DNA from: Sphingomonadales bacterium
Lineage (GTDB): Bacteria; Pseudomonadota; Alphaproteobacteria; Sphingomonadales; Sphingomonadaceae
Direction of reading: 5' to 3'
DNA length: 9,357 bases
Assembly: GCA_020200935.1 (NCBI GenBank)
Contig: JAIVHR010000238.1
Span: 1-9,357 of the forward strand
Positions 1-6,407 of this stretch are shown one piece after another. The notes beneath the pieces are model-generated. The model did no database searches. It worked only from the letters and a program-made list of their open reading frames with translations, and was not told where the DNA came from. Each line of letters begins with the position of its first letter. The stretch's first letter is position 1. The position numbers and the translations under genes were made by a program.

Positions 1-1
1 C

Positions 2-1477
2 GCCAACGCCGTCACCGACGCTTTCCTCCAGGCCTTCATGCTGCCCAACATCTTCCGCCGCCTGTTCGCCGAAGGCGCCTTCTCGGCCGCCTTCGTTCCG
101 ATGTTCTCGAAGCGTCTGCATGGCGAGGGCGGGCTCGATTCGGCGAAATCCTTCAGCGAGGAGGTGCTCTCGGTTTTCCTGCCGGTGCTGATCCTGCTCG
201 CGGCACTCTTCGAGATCGCGATGCCGGGCGTGATCTGGCTGCTCGCCGAGGATTGGCAGGACAGCCCCGGCCAGTTCGAGCTCGCCGTCGATCTGGCGCG
301 CATCACCTTCCCCTATATCGTGCTGGTCAGCCTCGTGACCTTGTTCACCGGCATGCTCAATTCGGTGTCGCGCTTCGCTCCGGGCGCGAGCTTCCCGATC
401 ATTCTCAATGTCGTGCTGATCGGCGCGCTGATCGTCGGCGATCGCTGGATCGCGGCCGGGGCGGAGCTCTCCGAGGTCGCCTATCTGCTCGCCTGGGCGG
501 TCGCCGCCGCCGGCCTCTGCCAGCTCGGCTGGCTCTATGTCTGGCTGCGCCGCGAGGGTTTCAATCCACGCATCCGCCGCCCGCGGCTGACGCCCGAGGT
601 CAAGCGGCTCGGCATCATCGCGCTGCCCGCCGCGATCGGCGCCGGCGCCTATCAGATCAACACGCTCGTCCAGATCTACTTTCTCAACCAGCTCGAAGGC
701 AGCATGCTGACCTATATGAACTATGCCGATCGGCTCAATCAGCTGCCGCTCGGCATCATCGGCATCGCCCTCGCGACGGCGATTCTTCCGGCACTCTCGC
801 GCCATATCGGCGGCGACGAGCGCGAAAGCGCCGACCGGGTCCAGAACAACGCGATCGAGCTCGCGATGCTGCTGACCCTCCCGGCGACCGTCGCGCTCGC
901 CGTCTGCGCGCTGCCCTTCGTGACGATGGTGTTCCAGGGTGGCCGCTTCGAAGCGGATGACGCGCTCGTCACCGCCAACGTCCTCATCGCGCTGGTTGCC
1001 GGGCTCCCCGCCTATGTACTGGTCAAGGTCTTCGTCCCCGCCTTTTACGCCCGCGCCGATACCCGCACCCCGGTATTCGCCGCGCTCGCTTCGCTTACCT
1101 TCTTCGTCGCTTTCAACATCGTCTTTCTCTATCGCTTCGGCGTCGTCGGCGTCGCCGCGGCGAGCGCGATCGGTGCCTGGCTCAATGCCGGGCTGCTCTA
1201 TGCGATCCTCGTCCGCCGCGATCATTACCGGATGCCCGCCGCGCTGATCATGCGGCTGCTGCGCCAGCTCCTCGCGGCCGCGGCAATGGGCGCGGCGCTG
1301 TGGTTCGCGCGCGACCTGCTCGCCGGCTTCTATGCCGAAGGCGTGATCGCGCGGCTACTCGCGCTCGCCGGGCTCGTCATCGGCGGCGGGATCGTCTATT
1401 TCGGCGCCGCGGCGCTGTTCGGCGCCATCGACCGATCGAAGCTCCGACTGCTCCTCAAGCGAAAGGCCGCCAACTGA
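2..1477 (+). CDS. murJ: MurJ (MviN) lipid II flippase, 5' end outside window
   Basis: MurJ is a polytopic inner-membrane protein of the MOP superfamily that flips lipid II, the undecaprenyl-linked peptidoglycan precursor, to the periplasmic face. The open frame enters at base 2 (reading ANAVTDAF), so about 491 residues are visible and I estimate some 30 N-terminal residues are missing. Family landmarks are clear: [18 protein letters not shown] near the start, [28 protein letters not shown] in the middle (base ~715-810; a hallmark of bacterial MurJ), and [17 protein letters not shown] further on. Many hydrophobic stretches fit the 14-helix fold. The C-terminus is a short basic tail ([12 protein letters not shown]). 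The stop TGA shares its A with the trpS ATG, so the two genes are probably cotranscribed and translationally coupled. The ATG at 38 is internal, not the start. No internal loss is apparent. Confidence 0.95.
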   Translation, partial: ANAVTDAFLQAFMLPNIFRRLFAEGAFSAAFVPMFSKRLHGEGGLDSAKSFSEEVLSVFLPVLILLAALFEIAMPGVIWLLAEDWQDSPGQFELAVDLARITFPYIVLVSLVTLFTGMLNSVSRFAPGASFPIILNVVLIGALIVGDRWIAAGAELSEVAYLLAWAVAAAGLCQLGWLYVWLRREGFNPRIRRPRLTPEVKRLGIIALPAAIGAGAYQINTLVQIYFLNQLEGSMLTYMNYADRLNQLPLGIIGIALATAILPALSRHIGGDERESADRVQNNAIELAMLLTLPATVALAVCALPFVTMVFQGGRFEADDALVTANVLIALVAGLPAYVLVKVFVPAFYARADTRTPVFAALASLTFFVAFNIVFLYRFGVVGVAAASAIGAWLNAGLLYAILVRRDHYRMPAALIMRLLRQLLAAAAMGAALWFARDLLAGFYAEGVIARLLALAGLVIGGGIVYFGAAALFGAIDRSKLRLLLKRKAAN

Positions 1478-2487
1478 TGCGCCCAGCCATGCGAGTAGTC
1501 TCGGGCATCCAGCCCACCGGCAACCTCCACCTCGGCAATTATCTCGGGGCGATCGTCAGCTGGGTGAAGATGCAGGAGGAAGGCGAATGCCTGTTCTTCC
1601 TCGCCGATCTCCACGCCATCTCGATGCCCTATGAGCCGGCCGAACTCGCCTCGGCGACGCGCGAGATGACCGCAGCGCTGATCGCCAGCGGCATCGATCC
1701 CGACAAGGCGGTGCTCTTCAACCAGTCGCGCGTCCCGGCGCATGCCGAGCTGCAATGGCTGCTCTGCGGCACGGCGCGGATCGGCTGGCTCAACCGGATG
1801 ACGCAGTTCAAGGATAAATCGGGCAAGAACCGCGAGGGCGCCTCGATCGCGCTGTTCGCCTATCCGGTGCTCCAGGCCGCCGACGTGCTGCTTTACCGCG
1901 CGACGCATGTGCCGGTCGGCGAAGATCAGAAGCAGCATCTCGAGCTCGCCCGCGATATCGCCGAAAAGTTCAATTTCGACACCGGCACCGAGACCTTCAC
2001 CCTCCCCGAGCCCTATATCGGCGAGACCGCGGCGCGGATCATGAGCCTGCGCAACGGATCGGCGAAAATGAGCAAGTCCGATCCCTCCGACATGAGCCGG
2101 ATCAACCTCGCCGACGACGCCGACACGATCGCGAAGAAGATCCGCAAGGCGCGGACCGACCCCGAACCGCTCCCCGAGAGCCTCGACGAGCTCAATGACC
2201 GGCCCGAGGCGAAGAATCTCGTCGCGATCTTCGCCGCGCTCGAACAGGTCGCGCCACAGGCGATCCTCGATCGCTTCGCCGGCAAGGGCTTCGGCGATTT
2301 CAAGCCGGCGCTCGCCGATGCGACGGTCGCGACCCTCGCGCCGATCTCCGAGCGTTTCAACGCGCTACGCGAAGACACCGATGCGCTCGACGCGATCCTC
2401 GAAAAGGGCGCCGAGCGCGCTAAGGCCCTCGGCACCCCCGTCCTCGCCGACGCATATCGCGCGCTGGGGCTGCTGAGCGGGCGGTAA
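1477..2487 (+). CDS. trpS: Tryptophanyl-tRNA synthetase
   Basis: TrpS is a cytoplasmic class I aminoacyl-tRNA synthetase that activates tryptophan with ATP and loads it on tRNA-Trp. The 336 residues match the usual bacterial length (about 330-340). The class I signatures are both present: the HIGH-like motif HLGN at residues 18-21 within [16 protein letters not shown], and AKMSKSD (KMSKS at 197-201). [17 protein letters not shown] near residue 146 is the conserved region of the active-site domain. I chose ATG 1477 because it overlaps the murJ stop and has GAAAGG about 10 bases upstream; the next ATG (1489, giving MRVVSGIQP) would match shorter family starts and remains possible. The frame is open further upstream inside murJ, but that is only overlap. 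It is probably the last gene of the murJ-trpS unit: no T-tract terminator follows, only repeat hairpins. The sequence looks complete. Confidence 0.97.
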   Translation: MRPAMRVVSGIQPTGNLHLGNYLGAIVSWVKMQEEGECLFFLADLHAISMPYEPAELASATREMTAALIASGIDPDKAVLFNQSRVPAHAELQWLLCGTARIGWLNRMTQFKDKSGKNREGASIALFAYPVLQAADVLLYRATHVPVGEDQKQHLELARDIAEKFNFDTGTETFTLPEPYIGETAARIMSLRNGSAKMSKSDPSDMSRINLADDADTIAKKIRKARTDPEPLPESLDELNDRPEAKNLVAIFAALEQVAPQAILDRFAGKGFGDFKPALADATVATLAPISERFNALREDTDALDAILEKGAERAKALGTPVLADAYRALGLLSGR

Positions 2488-2489
2488 CC

Positions 2490-2611
2490 GTGCTCCTGCG
2501 CAGGCAGGAGCCCAGGCCGGCCCTCTCCGCATGAGCCCGAACCGTCGGGCCTGTATTCCTGCCTTCGCGGAAATACGGCACCGAATTTCGCGGAAGAACG
2601 GCACGAAATTC
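2490..2611. repeat. Intergenic palindromic repeat element (sphingomonad-type), directly after trpS
   Basis: The element contains several hairpins. GCTCCTG (2492-2498) pairs perfectly with CAGGAGC (2505-2511) over a 6-base loop. GTATTCC (from 2553) pairs imperfectly with GGAAATAC near 2569-2576. GAATTTCG (2583-2590) pairs perfectly with CGAAATTC (2604-2611) over 13 bases. There is also a direct tandem repeat with a 23-base period (2564-2586 and 2587-2609, 19 of 23 identical). On the minus strand it reads as RISAKAGIQ and PAWAPACAG, peptides I remember from many spurious ORFs in sphingomonad genomes. I therefore treat it as a dispersed non-coding repeat, not a gene. No T-tract follows the hairpins, so a terminator role for trpS is possible but not shown. 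Confidence 0.65.
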
Positions 2612-2676
2612 TTGCAATGTAGGATAAGCCGTGTGCGAGTCCGATGCCGCCTGGCAGCGCGCCTAAAAAGAAAGGG

Positions 2677-2714
2677 GATTCACGCGGAGGCGCGGAGGCG
2701 CGGAGACGAAGAGG
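2677..2714 (+). repeat. GCGGAGGC-type modular repeat, plus-strand copy
   Basis: This copy begins GATTCACGCGGAGGCGCGG and continues with the 8-base unit GCGGAGGC iterated, ending in a purine-rich GAAGAGG tail. Read as protein it gives IHAEARRRGDEE, a peptide typical of false ORFs made by this repeat class. Its first 35 bases are matched in inverted orientation by 2887-2921 with three mismatches. Confidence 0.65.
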
Positions 2715-2764
2715 ATCGGGCCGCGCTCTCGGCTACCGCGGGGTGTGGCTGTCGAGGAAATCCT

Positions 2765-2786
2765 TTGTTTTAAAACGTTTAAACAA
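2765..2786. other. AT-rich near-palindrome
   Basis: TTGTTT and AAAC on the left mirror GTTTAAACAA on the right, with two extra bases (TA) in the left arm; the centre AAACGTTT is a perfect palindrome. It stands out in a GC-rich region and lies inside the larger inverted repeat. It could be a protein-binding site, or the core of the repeat element; nothing in the sequence decides between these. Confidence 0.4.
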
Positions 2787-2844
2787 AACAGTCATGCGAC
2801 GGTCTCAGGACGAACGGAGCTTTCACGCGAGGCCCAATATCCCT

Positions 2845-2873
2845 CTTCGCGCCTTCGCGCCTTCGCGTGAATC
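2845..2873 (-). repeat. GCGAAGGC-variant modular repeat, minus-strand copy
   Basis: On the minus strand it reads TGATTCACGCGAAGGCGCG followed by another GAAGGCGCG unit, so it is the same design as the copy at 2677 but with GCGAAGGC in place of GCGGAGGC. Its TCGCGTGAA (2863-2871) pairs perfectly with TTCACGCGA (2822-2830), making a separate local hairpin with a loop of about 32 bases. Confidence 0.6.
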
Positions 2874-2886
2874 ATACTCTTTCTTT

Positions 2887-2921
2887 CTTCTTCTCCGCGG
2901 CTCCGCGTCTCCGCGTGAATC
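2887..2921 (-). repeat. GCGGAGAC-type modular repeat, minus-strand copy
   Basis: On the minus strand it starts GATTCACGCGGAGACGCGG and ends in a GAAGAAGAAAG tail. It matches the plus-strand copy at 2677-2711 at all but three positions, giving a long inverted repeat that encloses about 175 bases, including the variant copy at 2845-2873. Confidence 0.65.
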
Positions 2922-2993
2922 AATTTCTCTTTCTTCCTCGCCGCTCCGCCCGCCGCATAAATCCCCGCCCCTGAAAACATGAGTTAAAGCCCC

Positions 2994-3010
2994 CATTCAA
3001 TCGCCATTCA
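2994..3010 (+). promoter_or_regulatory. Candidate operator: CATTCA direct repeat, 11-base period
   Basis: CATTCA occurs at 2994-2999 and again at 3005-3010, one helical turn apart, ending 8 bases before the candidate -35 box of the lipoprotein gene. Direct repeats at 10-11-base spacing just upstream of -35 are typical of OmpR-family activator sites. The regulator is unknown. Confidence 0.35.
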
Positions 3011-3018
3011 GATGCGCC

Positions 3019-3048
3019 TTGGTACAAAGCGGCAACATTCTGTATAGT
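3019..3048 (+). promoter_or_regulatory. Candidate sigma-70-type promoter of the DUF4136 lipoprotein gene
   Basis: TTGGTA (3019-3024) and TATAGT (3043-3048) are separated by 18 bases. Transcription would begin near 3055 and give a short leader of about 20 bases carrying the ribosome-binding site CGGAG (about 3064-3068), 8 bases before the ATG at 3077. Confidence 0.5.
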
Positions 3049-3076
3049 TCATTGAATTCGCTCACGGAGACCAACC

Positions 3077-3648
3077 ATGTCCGCCATTCGCAAAGGGTTA
3101 TCGATCGCCGCTGTCGGCGCGCTGCTTACGATCGCCGCCTGCACCACGCCGTTCCGCGCCGATGTCGCCCGCTTCCAGGCGATGCCCGCGCCGACCGGCG
3201 AGAGCTTTTACATCGCGCCGGCCGATCCCGGCGATGCGGGGCTCGAATTCGCGACCTACGCCGATCTTGTCGCCGAAGAGCTGTCTTCCTACGGCTATAG
3301 CCGCGTCTCCTCGGCTGAGGAGGCGACCTTGCTGGTGACGATGGATTACGCGGTCGATGACGGCCGCGAGCGCGTCGTCACCCGCCCGGGCTTCGCGCCG
3401 AGCCGCTTCGGTCATTGGGGATACGGCCCCTATCACAGTCGCTTCTACCGACCGCTGGCTTGGCGTTCGCCCTATTATTACGGCTGGTCCGATCCCTTCT
3501 TGGACGGCGGCTTCGGCTATACCGACGTCCATGCCTACACGCTCTATACCAGCTGGTGCCCAACCTCGTCGAGGCGATGTTCACCGGTTTTCCCGGAAAT
3601 TCGGGTGAAGAGGTGCGGATCACGGTAATGCCGCGCGAAGAGGGCTGA
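3077..3648 (+). pseudogene. DUF4136-type outer-membrane lipoprotein, frameshifted by an internal deletion
   Basis: The N-terminus is a lipoprotein signal peptide: basic MSAIRKG, a hydrophobic core, and the lipobox LTIAAC with the lipidated cysteine at residue 22. The mature part (FRADVARFQAMP, then SFYIAPADPG, LEFATYADLVAEELSSYGYSRV, ATLLVTMDYAVDDG) and a Tyr/Trp/Gly-rich stretch near residues 110-150 fit DUF4136 proteins, whose function is not known. The start has a good ribosome-binding site (CGGAG). Reading is normal to TLYTS (about base 3553). Then the frame changes: in the original frame the protein ends as an unrelated tail (stop near 3628), while the family C-terminus LVPNLVEAMFTGFPGNSGEE continues in another frame from base 3553 to a stop at 3648. 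I estimate that about 30 residues are missing between the two parts; the loss must be 1 modulo 3 bases. It may be a true pseudogene or an assembly error. Confidence 0.8.
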
Positions 3649-3708
3649 CGATCGGTCGTCGCGGGGAAATCGCAGTGGAAGTCGCCGCGCGTTTGACCTA
3701 GATGGTCG

Positions 3709-4551
3709 ATGCTTTCCGGGCCGGATGCGGCGACGCGTCCGGTCCGTCCCATGTCGAACGATCGCAAGGCGCTGTCAGCTATGGCGAAAAATCCGGTCGG
3801 CCATCGCCGCTTCGTCCTGTTCTCGATGCCCCGAACCGGCTCGAACATGATGGTGAGCCTGCTTAAGAGCCATCCGCGGATCGCCTGCCTGTCGGCGATC
3901 TTCAGCAAGGTCGGCTGGACCGACTGGTCCGAGGCCGACCGCAAAGCGCCGCGACCGCACAAGCTCGCCGCGCTGCCCGCCAAATGGAACGATCGCGACA
4001 CGCGAATAGCCGAGATGGAGGCGTTTCTGGAACGGCTGCTGGCGCTCTATGGCGGCAAGCCGGCCTTCGGATTCAAGCAGCATTTGGGCGGCCTGTCCGA
4101 TCGGGCAACCCGCCGGGTGGTAGAGCAGCGCTGGGCCGCTGTTATCCTCGAGCGGTCCAATCTGCTCGCCGCTTATTCCTCCGACCGGCTGGTCGAGGAG
4201 ACCGGCGAAGGCTCGGTGATGGTAGGCGAGACGCCGACCCGCGCGACCGTGCCCTTCGACGCCGCGGATTTCGAAGAGTTTGTGACGCGACGTCGCACCA
4301 ATTACGACCATTGGAGCCGGGAAGTGGCCGCCAGCGGCGCCCCTTATATGACCATCGACTATTGCGATGCGCGGGCGCCCGGCGGGCTCGATCCGGTCGC
4401 CGAATTTCTTGGGCTGGAGACCGGACAATTCGGCGACCCGAGCACGAGGAAACGCAATCCCGACGACATTCTCAGCCGCTTCTCCAATCCGGACGAAGCG
4501 CGGGCCTGGCTCGAGGCGAACGGCCGCATCGACTGGGCGGTCGAGGAATGA
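3709..4551 (+). CDS. PAPS-dependent sulfotransferase family protein
   Basis: The family transfers sulfate from PAPS (3'-phosphoadenylyl sulfate) to a hydroxyl group of a glycan, lipid or small molecule. The 5'-phosphosulfate-binding loop is FSMPRTGSNMMVSLLKSHP (residues ~38-56). A likely 3'-phosphate-binding segment is VILERSNLLAAYSSDRL (~145-161), with Arg149 and the following serines. The rest resembles Stf0-like bacterial sulfotransferases, ending RKRNPDDILSRFSNPDEARAWL. No signal peptide or membrane segment is seen, so it is probably cytoplasmic. The start is uncertain: ATG 3709 gives 280 residues, but ATG 3751 and ATG 3781 (MAKNPVGHRRF, with AAGGCG about 12 bases upstream) leave the PAPS loop nearer the N-terminus, as is usual. 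The acceptor cannot be told; neighbours give no pathway. The stop lies 15 bases from the converging dnaA stop, leaving no room for a terminator. Confidence 0.8.
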   Translation: MLSGPDAATRPVRPMSNDRKALSAMAKNPVGHRRFVLFSMPRTGSNMMVSLLKSHPRIACLSAIFSKVGWTDWSEADRKAPRPHKLAALPAKWNDRDTRIAEMEAFLERLLALYGGKPAFGFKQHLGGLSDRATRRVVEQRWAAVILERSNLLAAYSSDRLVEETGEGSVMVGETPTRATVPFDAADFEEFVTRRRTNYDHWSREVAASGAPYMTIDYCDARAPGGLDPVAEFLGLETGQFGDPSTRKRNPDDILSRFSNPDEARAWLEANGRIDWAVEE

Positions 4552-4566
4552 GCGGTGTCGGGAGCG

Positions 4567-5757
4567 TCAGTTCTCGAGCTTGCGGAGCAACGCCCGGACG
4601 TCCGAATCGAGCTCGCTGTCGGCGGCGCGCAGTTCCTTGATCCGCTTGATCGCATGGATCACCGATAGCAGCGAATAGGCGATCACCCGGGTCAGCGCGC
4701 CCTCCATCTCGCGGATCGAGGTCGAGAAGCGCTGGGCGAGGAAATCGGCGACGTCGGCCGGCATCTCGGCCTGCGGCATTTGCGCGAGGCGATGGGCGAC
4801 GATGCGCCGGCGATGGTCGAGATCGGCGGGCCTCAGGTCGGTGACGAGCCCACCGGAGAGCCGCGAAGCGATCCGCTTGTCGACCGCGCCGAGCTCGTGC
4901 GGCGGCCGATCGGCGCTGATCACGAGCCGGTGGCCGGTGGCGATGATCTCGCTGATGGTGTAGAAGAATTCCTCCTGCGTCGCCTCCTTGCCGGCGATGA
5001 ACTGGACATCGTCGACGAGCAGCAGATCGGCGGAGCGCAGCTTCTGCTTGAAGCTGATCGTATCATGCTCGCGCATCGCCGATACGAATTCATACATGAA
5101 TTTTTCGGCCGACATATAGAGCACGCTCGAACGCGGCGACTTGCGCAGGAATTCATGCCCGATGGCGTGCAGCAGGTGCGTCTTGCCGAGCCCGGTGCCG
5201 GCATGGACATAGAGCGAGCTGAACATCGGCACGCCGGTATCGGCGATCATCCGCGCCGCGTTGAAGGCGACTTCGTTCGCGGCGCCGGTGACGAAATTGG
5301 GAAAGGTGTAGCGCATCTCGAGCGGCGTGCCGATCGAATCGTCGCTGTTCCTGGTGCCGGTCAATTGTTCGGTCGGCGGCAGCACTTCCTCTTCGCCGAC
5401 GATGAACAAGGCGGGACGCGACGACCCGGCCGCCGCGTCGACGGCGATGTCGCGGACGCTCGGCACGGTCGCGCGCCAGGCGAAGCGGAGCCGCTCGGAA
5501 TAATGTTCGCGCACCCAGTCGGCCATGAAATGCGACGGCAGCTCGAGCTTGATCATGCCCGACTCCTCGTCGAAGCCGATGCACTTCATCGGTTTCAGCC
5601 AGTGATCGAAAGTGCGCGGCCCGAGATCGCGGCGCAATCCGCTGCGGATCGCCTCCCATGCCGCCTCGAACGGCTTCGCAGCTTCACTTTCAGGATCGTC
5701 GGTTTCGGTGTCCTCGACATCCACTGGAACCGACTCTTCCTTTCCCCCCGCCTTCAT
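4567..5757 (-). CDS. dnaA: Chromosomal replication initiator DnaA lacking most of DNA-binding domain IV
   Basis: DnaA binds DnaA boxes at oriC and, as an ATP-bound oligomer, opens the duplex and loads DnaB. This frame gives 396 residues; alphaproteobacterial DnaA is usually about 450-500. Domain I (~28-105, AWEAIRSGLRRDLGPRTFDHWL) and a short linker are present. The AAA+ domain is complete: Walker A GTGLGKTH (187-194), Walker B LLLVDD (245-250), sensor 1 near ISAD (280-283), Arg-finger box SRLSGG (298-303), sensor 2 IREMEGAL (348-355). After RVIAYSLL (364) the sequence jumps to SVIHAIKRIKEL, the last helix of domain IV. The intervening ~85 residues, with the basic loop and the helix-turn-helix signature GRDHT, are absent, in frame. 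Start: ATG 5757 with GAGGGG 8 bases upstream; a TTG at 5760 is possible. As written it should not bind DnaA boxes. Either an assembly error or a very unusual allele. Confidence 0.9.
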   Translation of the reverse strand: MKAGGKEESVPVDVEDTETDDPESEAAKPFEAAWEAIRSGLRRDLGPRTFDHWLKPMKCIGFDEESGMIKLELPSHFMADWVREHYSERLRFAWRATVPSVRDIAVDAAAGSSRPALFIVGEEEVLPPTEQLTGTRNSDDSIGTPLEMRYTFPNFVTGAANEVAFNAARMIADTGVPMFSSLYVHAGTGLGKTHLLHAIGHEFLRKSPRSSVLYMSAEKFMYEFVSAMREHDTISFKQKLRSADLLLVDDVQFIAGKEATQEEFFYTISEIIATGHRLVISADRPPHELGAVDKRIASRLSGGLVTDLRPADLDHRRRIVAHRLAQMPQAEMPADVADFLAQRFSTSIREMEGALTRVIAYSLLSVIHAIKRIKELRAADSELDSDVRALLRKLEN

Positions 5758-5845
5758 CAATACATCCCCTCAGGCTCGCAGCCCGCCCATCCGAACGACC
5801 GGCATCATTCGAATCGGCAACCCCTTCAGACAAAAAGCATCCCTT

Positions 5846-5865
5846 GCGAAAGCGGCTGCTTTCGC
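5846..5865 (-). other. Perfect 8-base hairpin in the dnaA leader
   Basis: GCGAAAGC and GCTTTCGC flank a 4-base loop (GGCT on the plus strand). It lies about 90 bases upstream of the dnaA start codon, inside the likely mRNA leader. No T-tract follows on either strand, so it is not a typical terminator. A role in mRNA stability or translation is only a guess. Confidence 0.45.
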
Positions 5866-5958
5866 GGTCGCGATGACATTGCTTCTGTTACTCGATCAAC
5901 AGATTTGGCACTGACCGAGTTGCCTTTTGATGAATTGTTAAGGCATGATTCGCAAGGG

Positions 5959-5998
5959 CCGTGTCGTCAAAAAAATGAAATATACACCCTTGACACGG
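5959..5998. other. Inverted repeat around an AT-rich core upstream of dnaA
   Basis: CCGTGTC (5959-5965) and GACACGG (5992-5998) are perfect 7-base arms separated by 26 AT-rich bases that include an A7 run and TATATACA-like sequence. The size and position fit a bipartite operator or a promoter core, but no regulator can be named. Confidence 0.35.
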
Positions 5999-6116
5999 AG
6001 TCGTGCGGACCTCGGCGCAGTGCCCCTGCTTTCCGCGCTTTTTCAAGATCTTGTCTCGCGCAACGCCGGGGCGCCCATGACCCGACTCACGGGAGGTCCT
6101 CGGCTTTTCCGGATTG

Positions 6117-6287
6117 TTACATTCGCGCAATAAAAGACCCCCGGCCCGAAGGCGCGGAGGTCATTGAACGCGAAGCCCGGCCGGGTCCGAAAATGAAGGT
6201 GCGAATCCGGCTCAACCGGCTGTGGTTGATCACCGCCCGACGGTCGTTGCGGCGAATACGTTTCCTGGCCTGTGGCGAATTGGCCAT
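6117..6287 (-). pseudogene. rpsT: Ribosomal protein S20, truncated after about 31 codons
   Basis: S20 is a primary binder of 16S rRNA in the 30S subunit, normally about 87 residues in alphaproteobacteria. The start is clear: ATG at 6287, with GAGG about 7-10 bases upstream, and the reading [18 protein letters not shown] followed by LSRIRTF, the canonical S20 N-terminus. After residue 31 the family sequence stops. The frame continues for about 25 unrelated residues ([13 protein letters not shown] and on) through the downstream terminator to a TAA at 6117. The missing part would hold about 55 residues, including most of the rRNA-binding helical bundle. The position between mutM and dnaA is the expected place for rpsT. 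Because the terminator follows directly, the simplest reading is a deletion of the gene's 3' two thirds. It is too short for a standard length-filtered gene search. Confidence 0.82.
6129..6162 (-). terminator. Rho-independent terminator of rpsT with UUCG tetraloop
   Basis: On the minus strand GACCTCCGCGCC (6162-6151) pairs with GGCCGGGGGTC (6146-6136) with one bulge and one G-U pair, closed by a C(UUCG)G tetraloop, and is followed by TTTTATT (6135-6129). This is a textbook intrinsic terminator and ends transcription from the rpsT promoter before dnaA, so dnaA should have its own promoter. Confidence 0.85.
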
Positions 6288-6349
6288 CTCAAATCCTCAA
6301 GTCTGTGAATCGAAAAACGGCGCAGCTCAGACCGCGCCGGATTGCGCGC

Positions 6350-6378
6350 GATGTAGGCGGTGCCCCCCGAAAGGTCAA
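6350..6378 (-). promoter_or_regulatory. Candidate rpsT promoter
   Basis: On the minus strand TTGACC (6378-6373) lies 17 bases from TACATC (6355-6350). The -35 matches five of six consensus bases, the -10 only three. It sits in the 120-base gap between mutM and rpsT and would give a leader of about 55 bases. Confidence 0.45.
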
Positions 6379-6407
6379 CCGGTTCAGCGCCGGCGGCGCG
6401 GGCAACT

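Larger units (their letters stand above)
5758..6116. other. Non-coding dnaA upstream region with hairpins and GANTC sites
   Basis: No convincing gene lies here. Relative to dnaA it is the promoter and leader region. A perfect 8-base hairpin, GCGAAAGC (5846-5853) with GCTTTCGC (5858-5865), has a 4-base loop. TCTGTT (5884-5889) mirrors AACAGA (5898-5903). CCGTGTC (5959-5965) mirrors GACACGG (5992-5998) around an AT-rich centre containing TATATT on the minus strand (5984-5979). GANTC sites, methylated by CcrM in many alphaproteobacteria, occur at 5811, 5947, 5998 and 6084. I found no good sigma-70 box pair for dnaA and no clear DnaA box, so promoter position and any autoregulation stay open. Confidence 0.5.

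Noticed and set aside
1300..1476. N-terminal extension of TrpS inside murJ
   Set aside because: The extension is Arg-rich shadow sequence of murJ; the ATG overlapping the murJ stop gives the normal family length.
2677..2921. CRISPR array
   Set aside because: The repeats are in mixed orientation, irregularly spaced and built from 8-base units without unique spacers; no cas genes are near.
2531..2982. Small open frames in the trpS-lipoprotein gap
   Set aside because: Their peptides (IHAEARRRGDEE, RISAKAGIQ) are translations of the repeats, and they have no ribosome-binding sites.
3415..3648. A separate small gene encoding the LVPNLVEAMF block
   Set aside because: It is the displaced C-terminus of the frameshifted lipoprotein, not an independent gene; its upstream half is a shadow of the lipoprotein frame.
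3647..3662. Terminator after the lipoprotein gene (GACGA/TCGTC hairpin)
   Set aside because: The stem is only 5 pairs and no T-tract follows.
5888..6130. An 80-residue minus-strand open frame upstream of dnaA
   Set aside because: It overlaps the rpsT terminator and the AT-rich inverted repeat, and shows no family resemblance; likely chance.
5758..6290. oriC next to dnaA
   Set aside because: I found no clear TTATNCACA-type boxes and no AT-rich unwinding region; in many alphaproteobacteria the origin is elsewhere.
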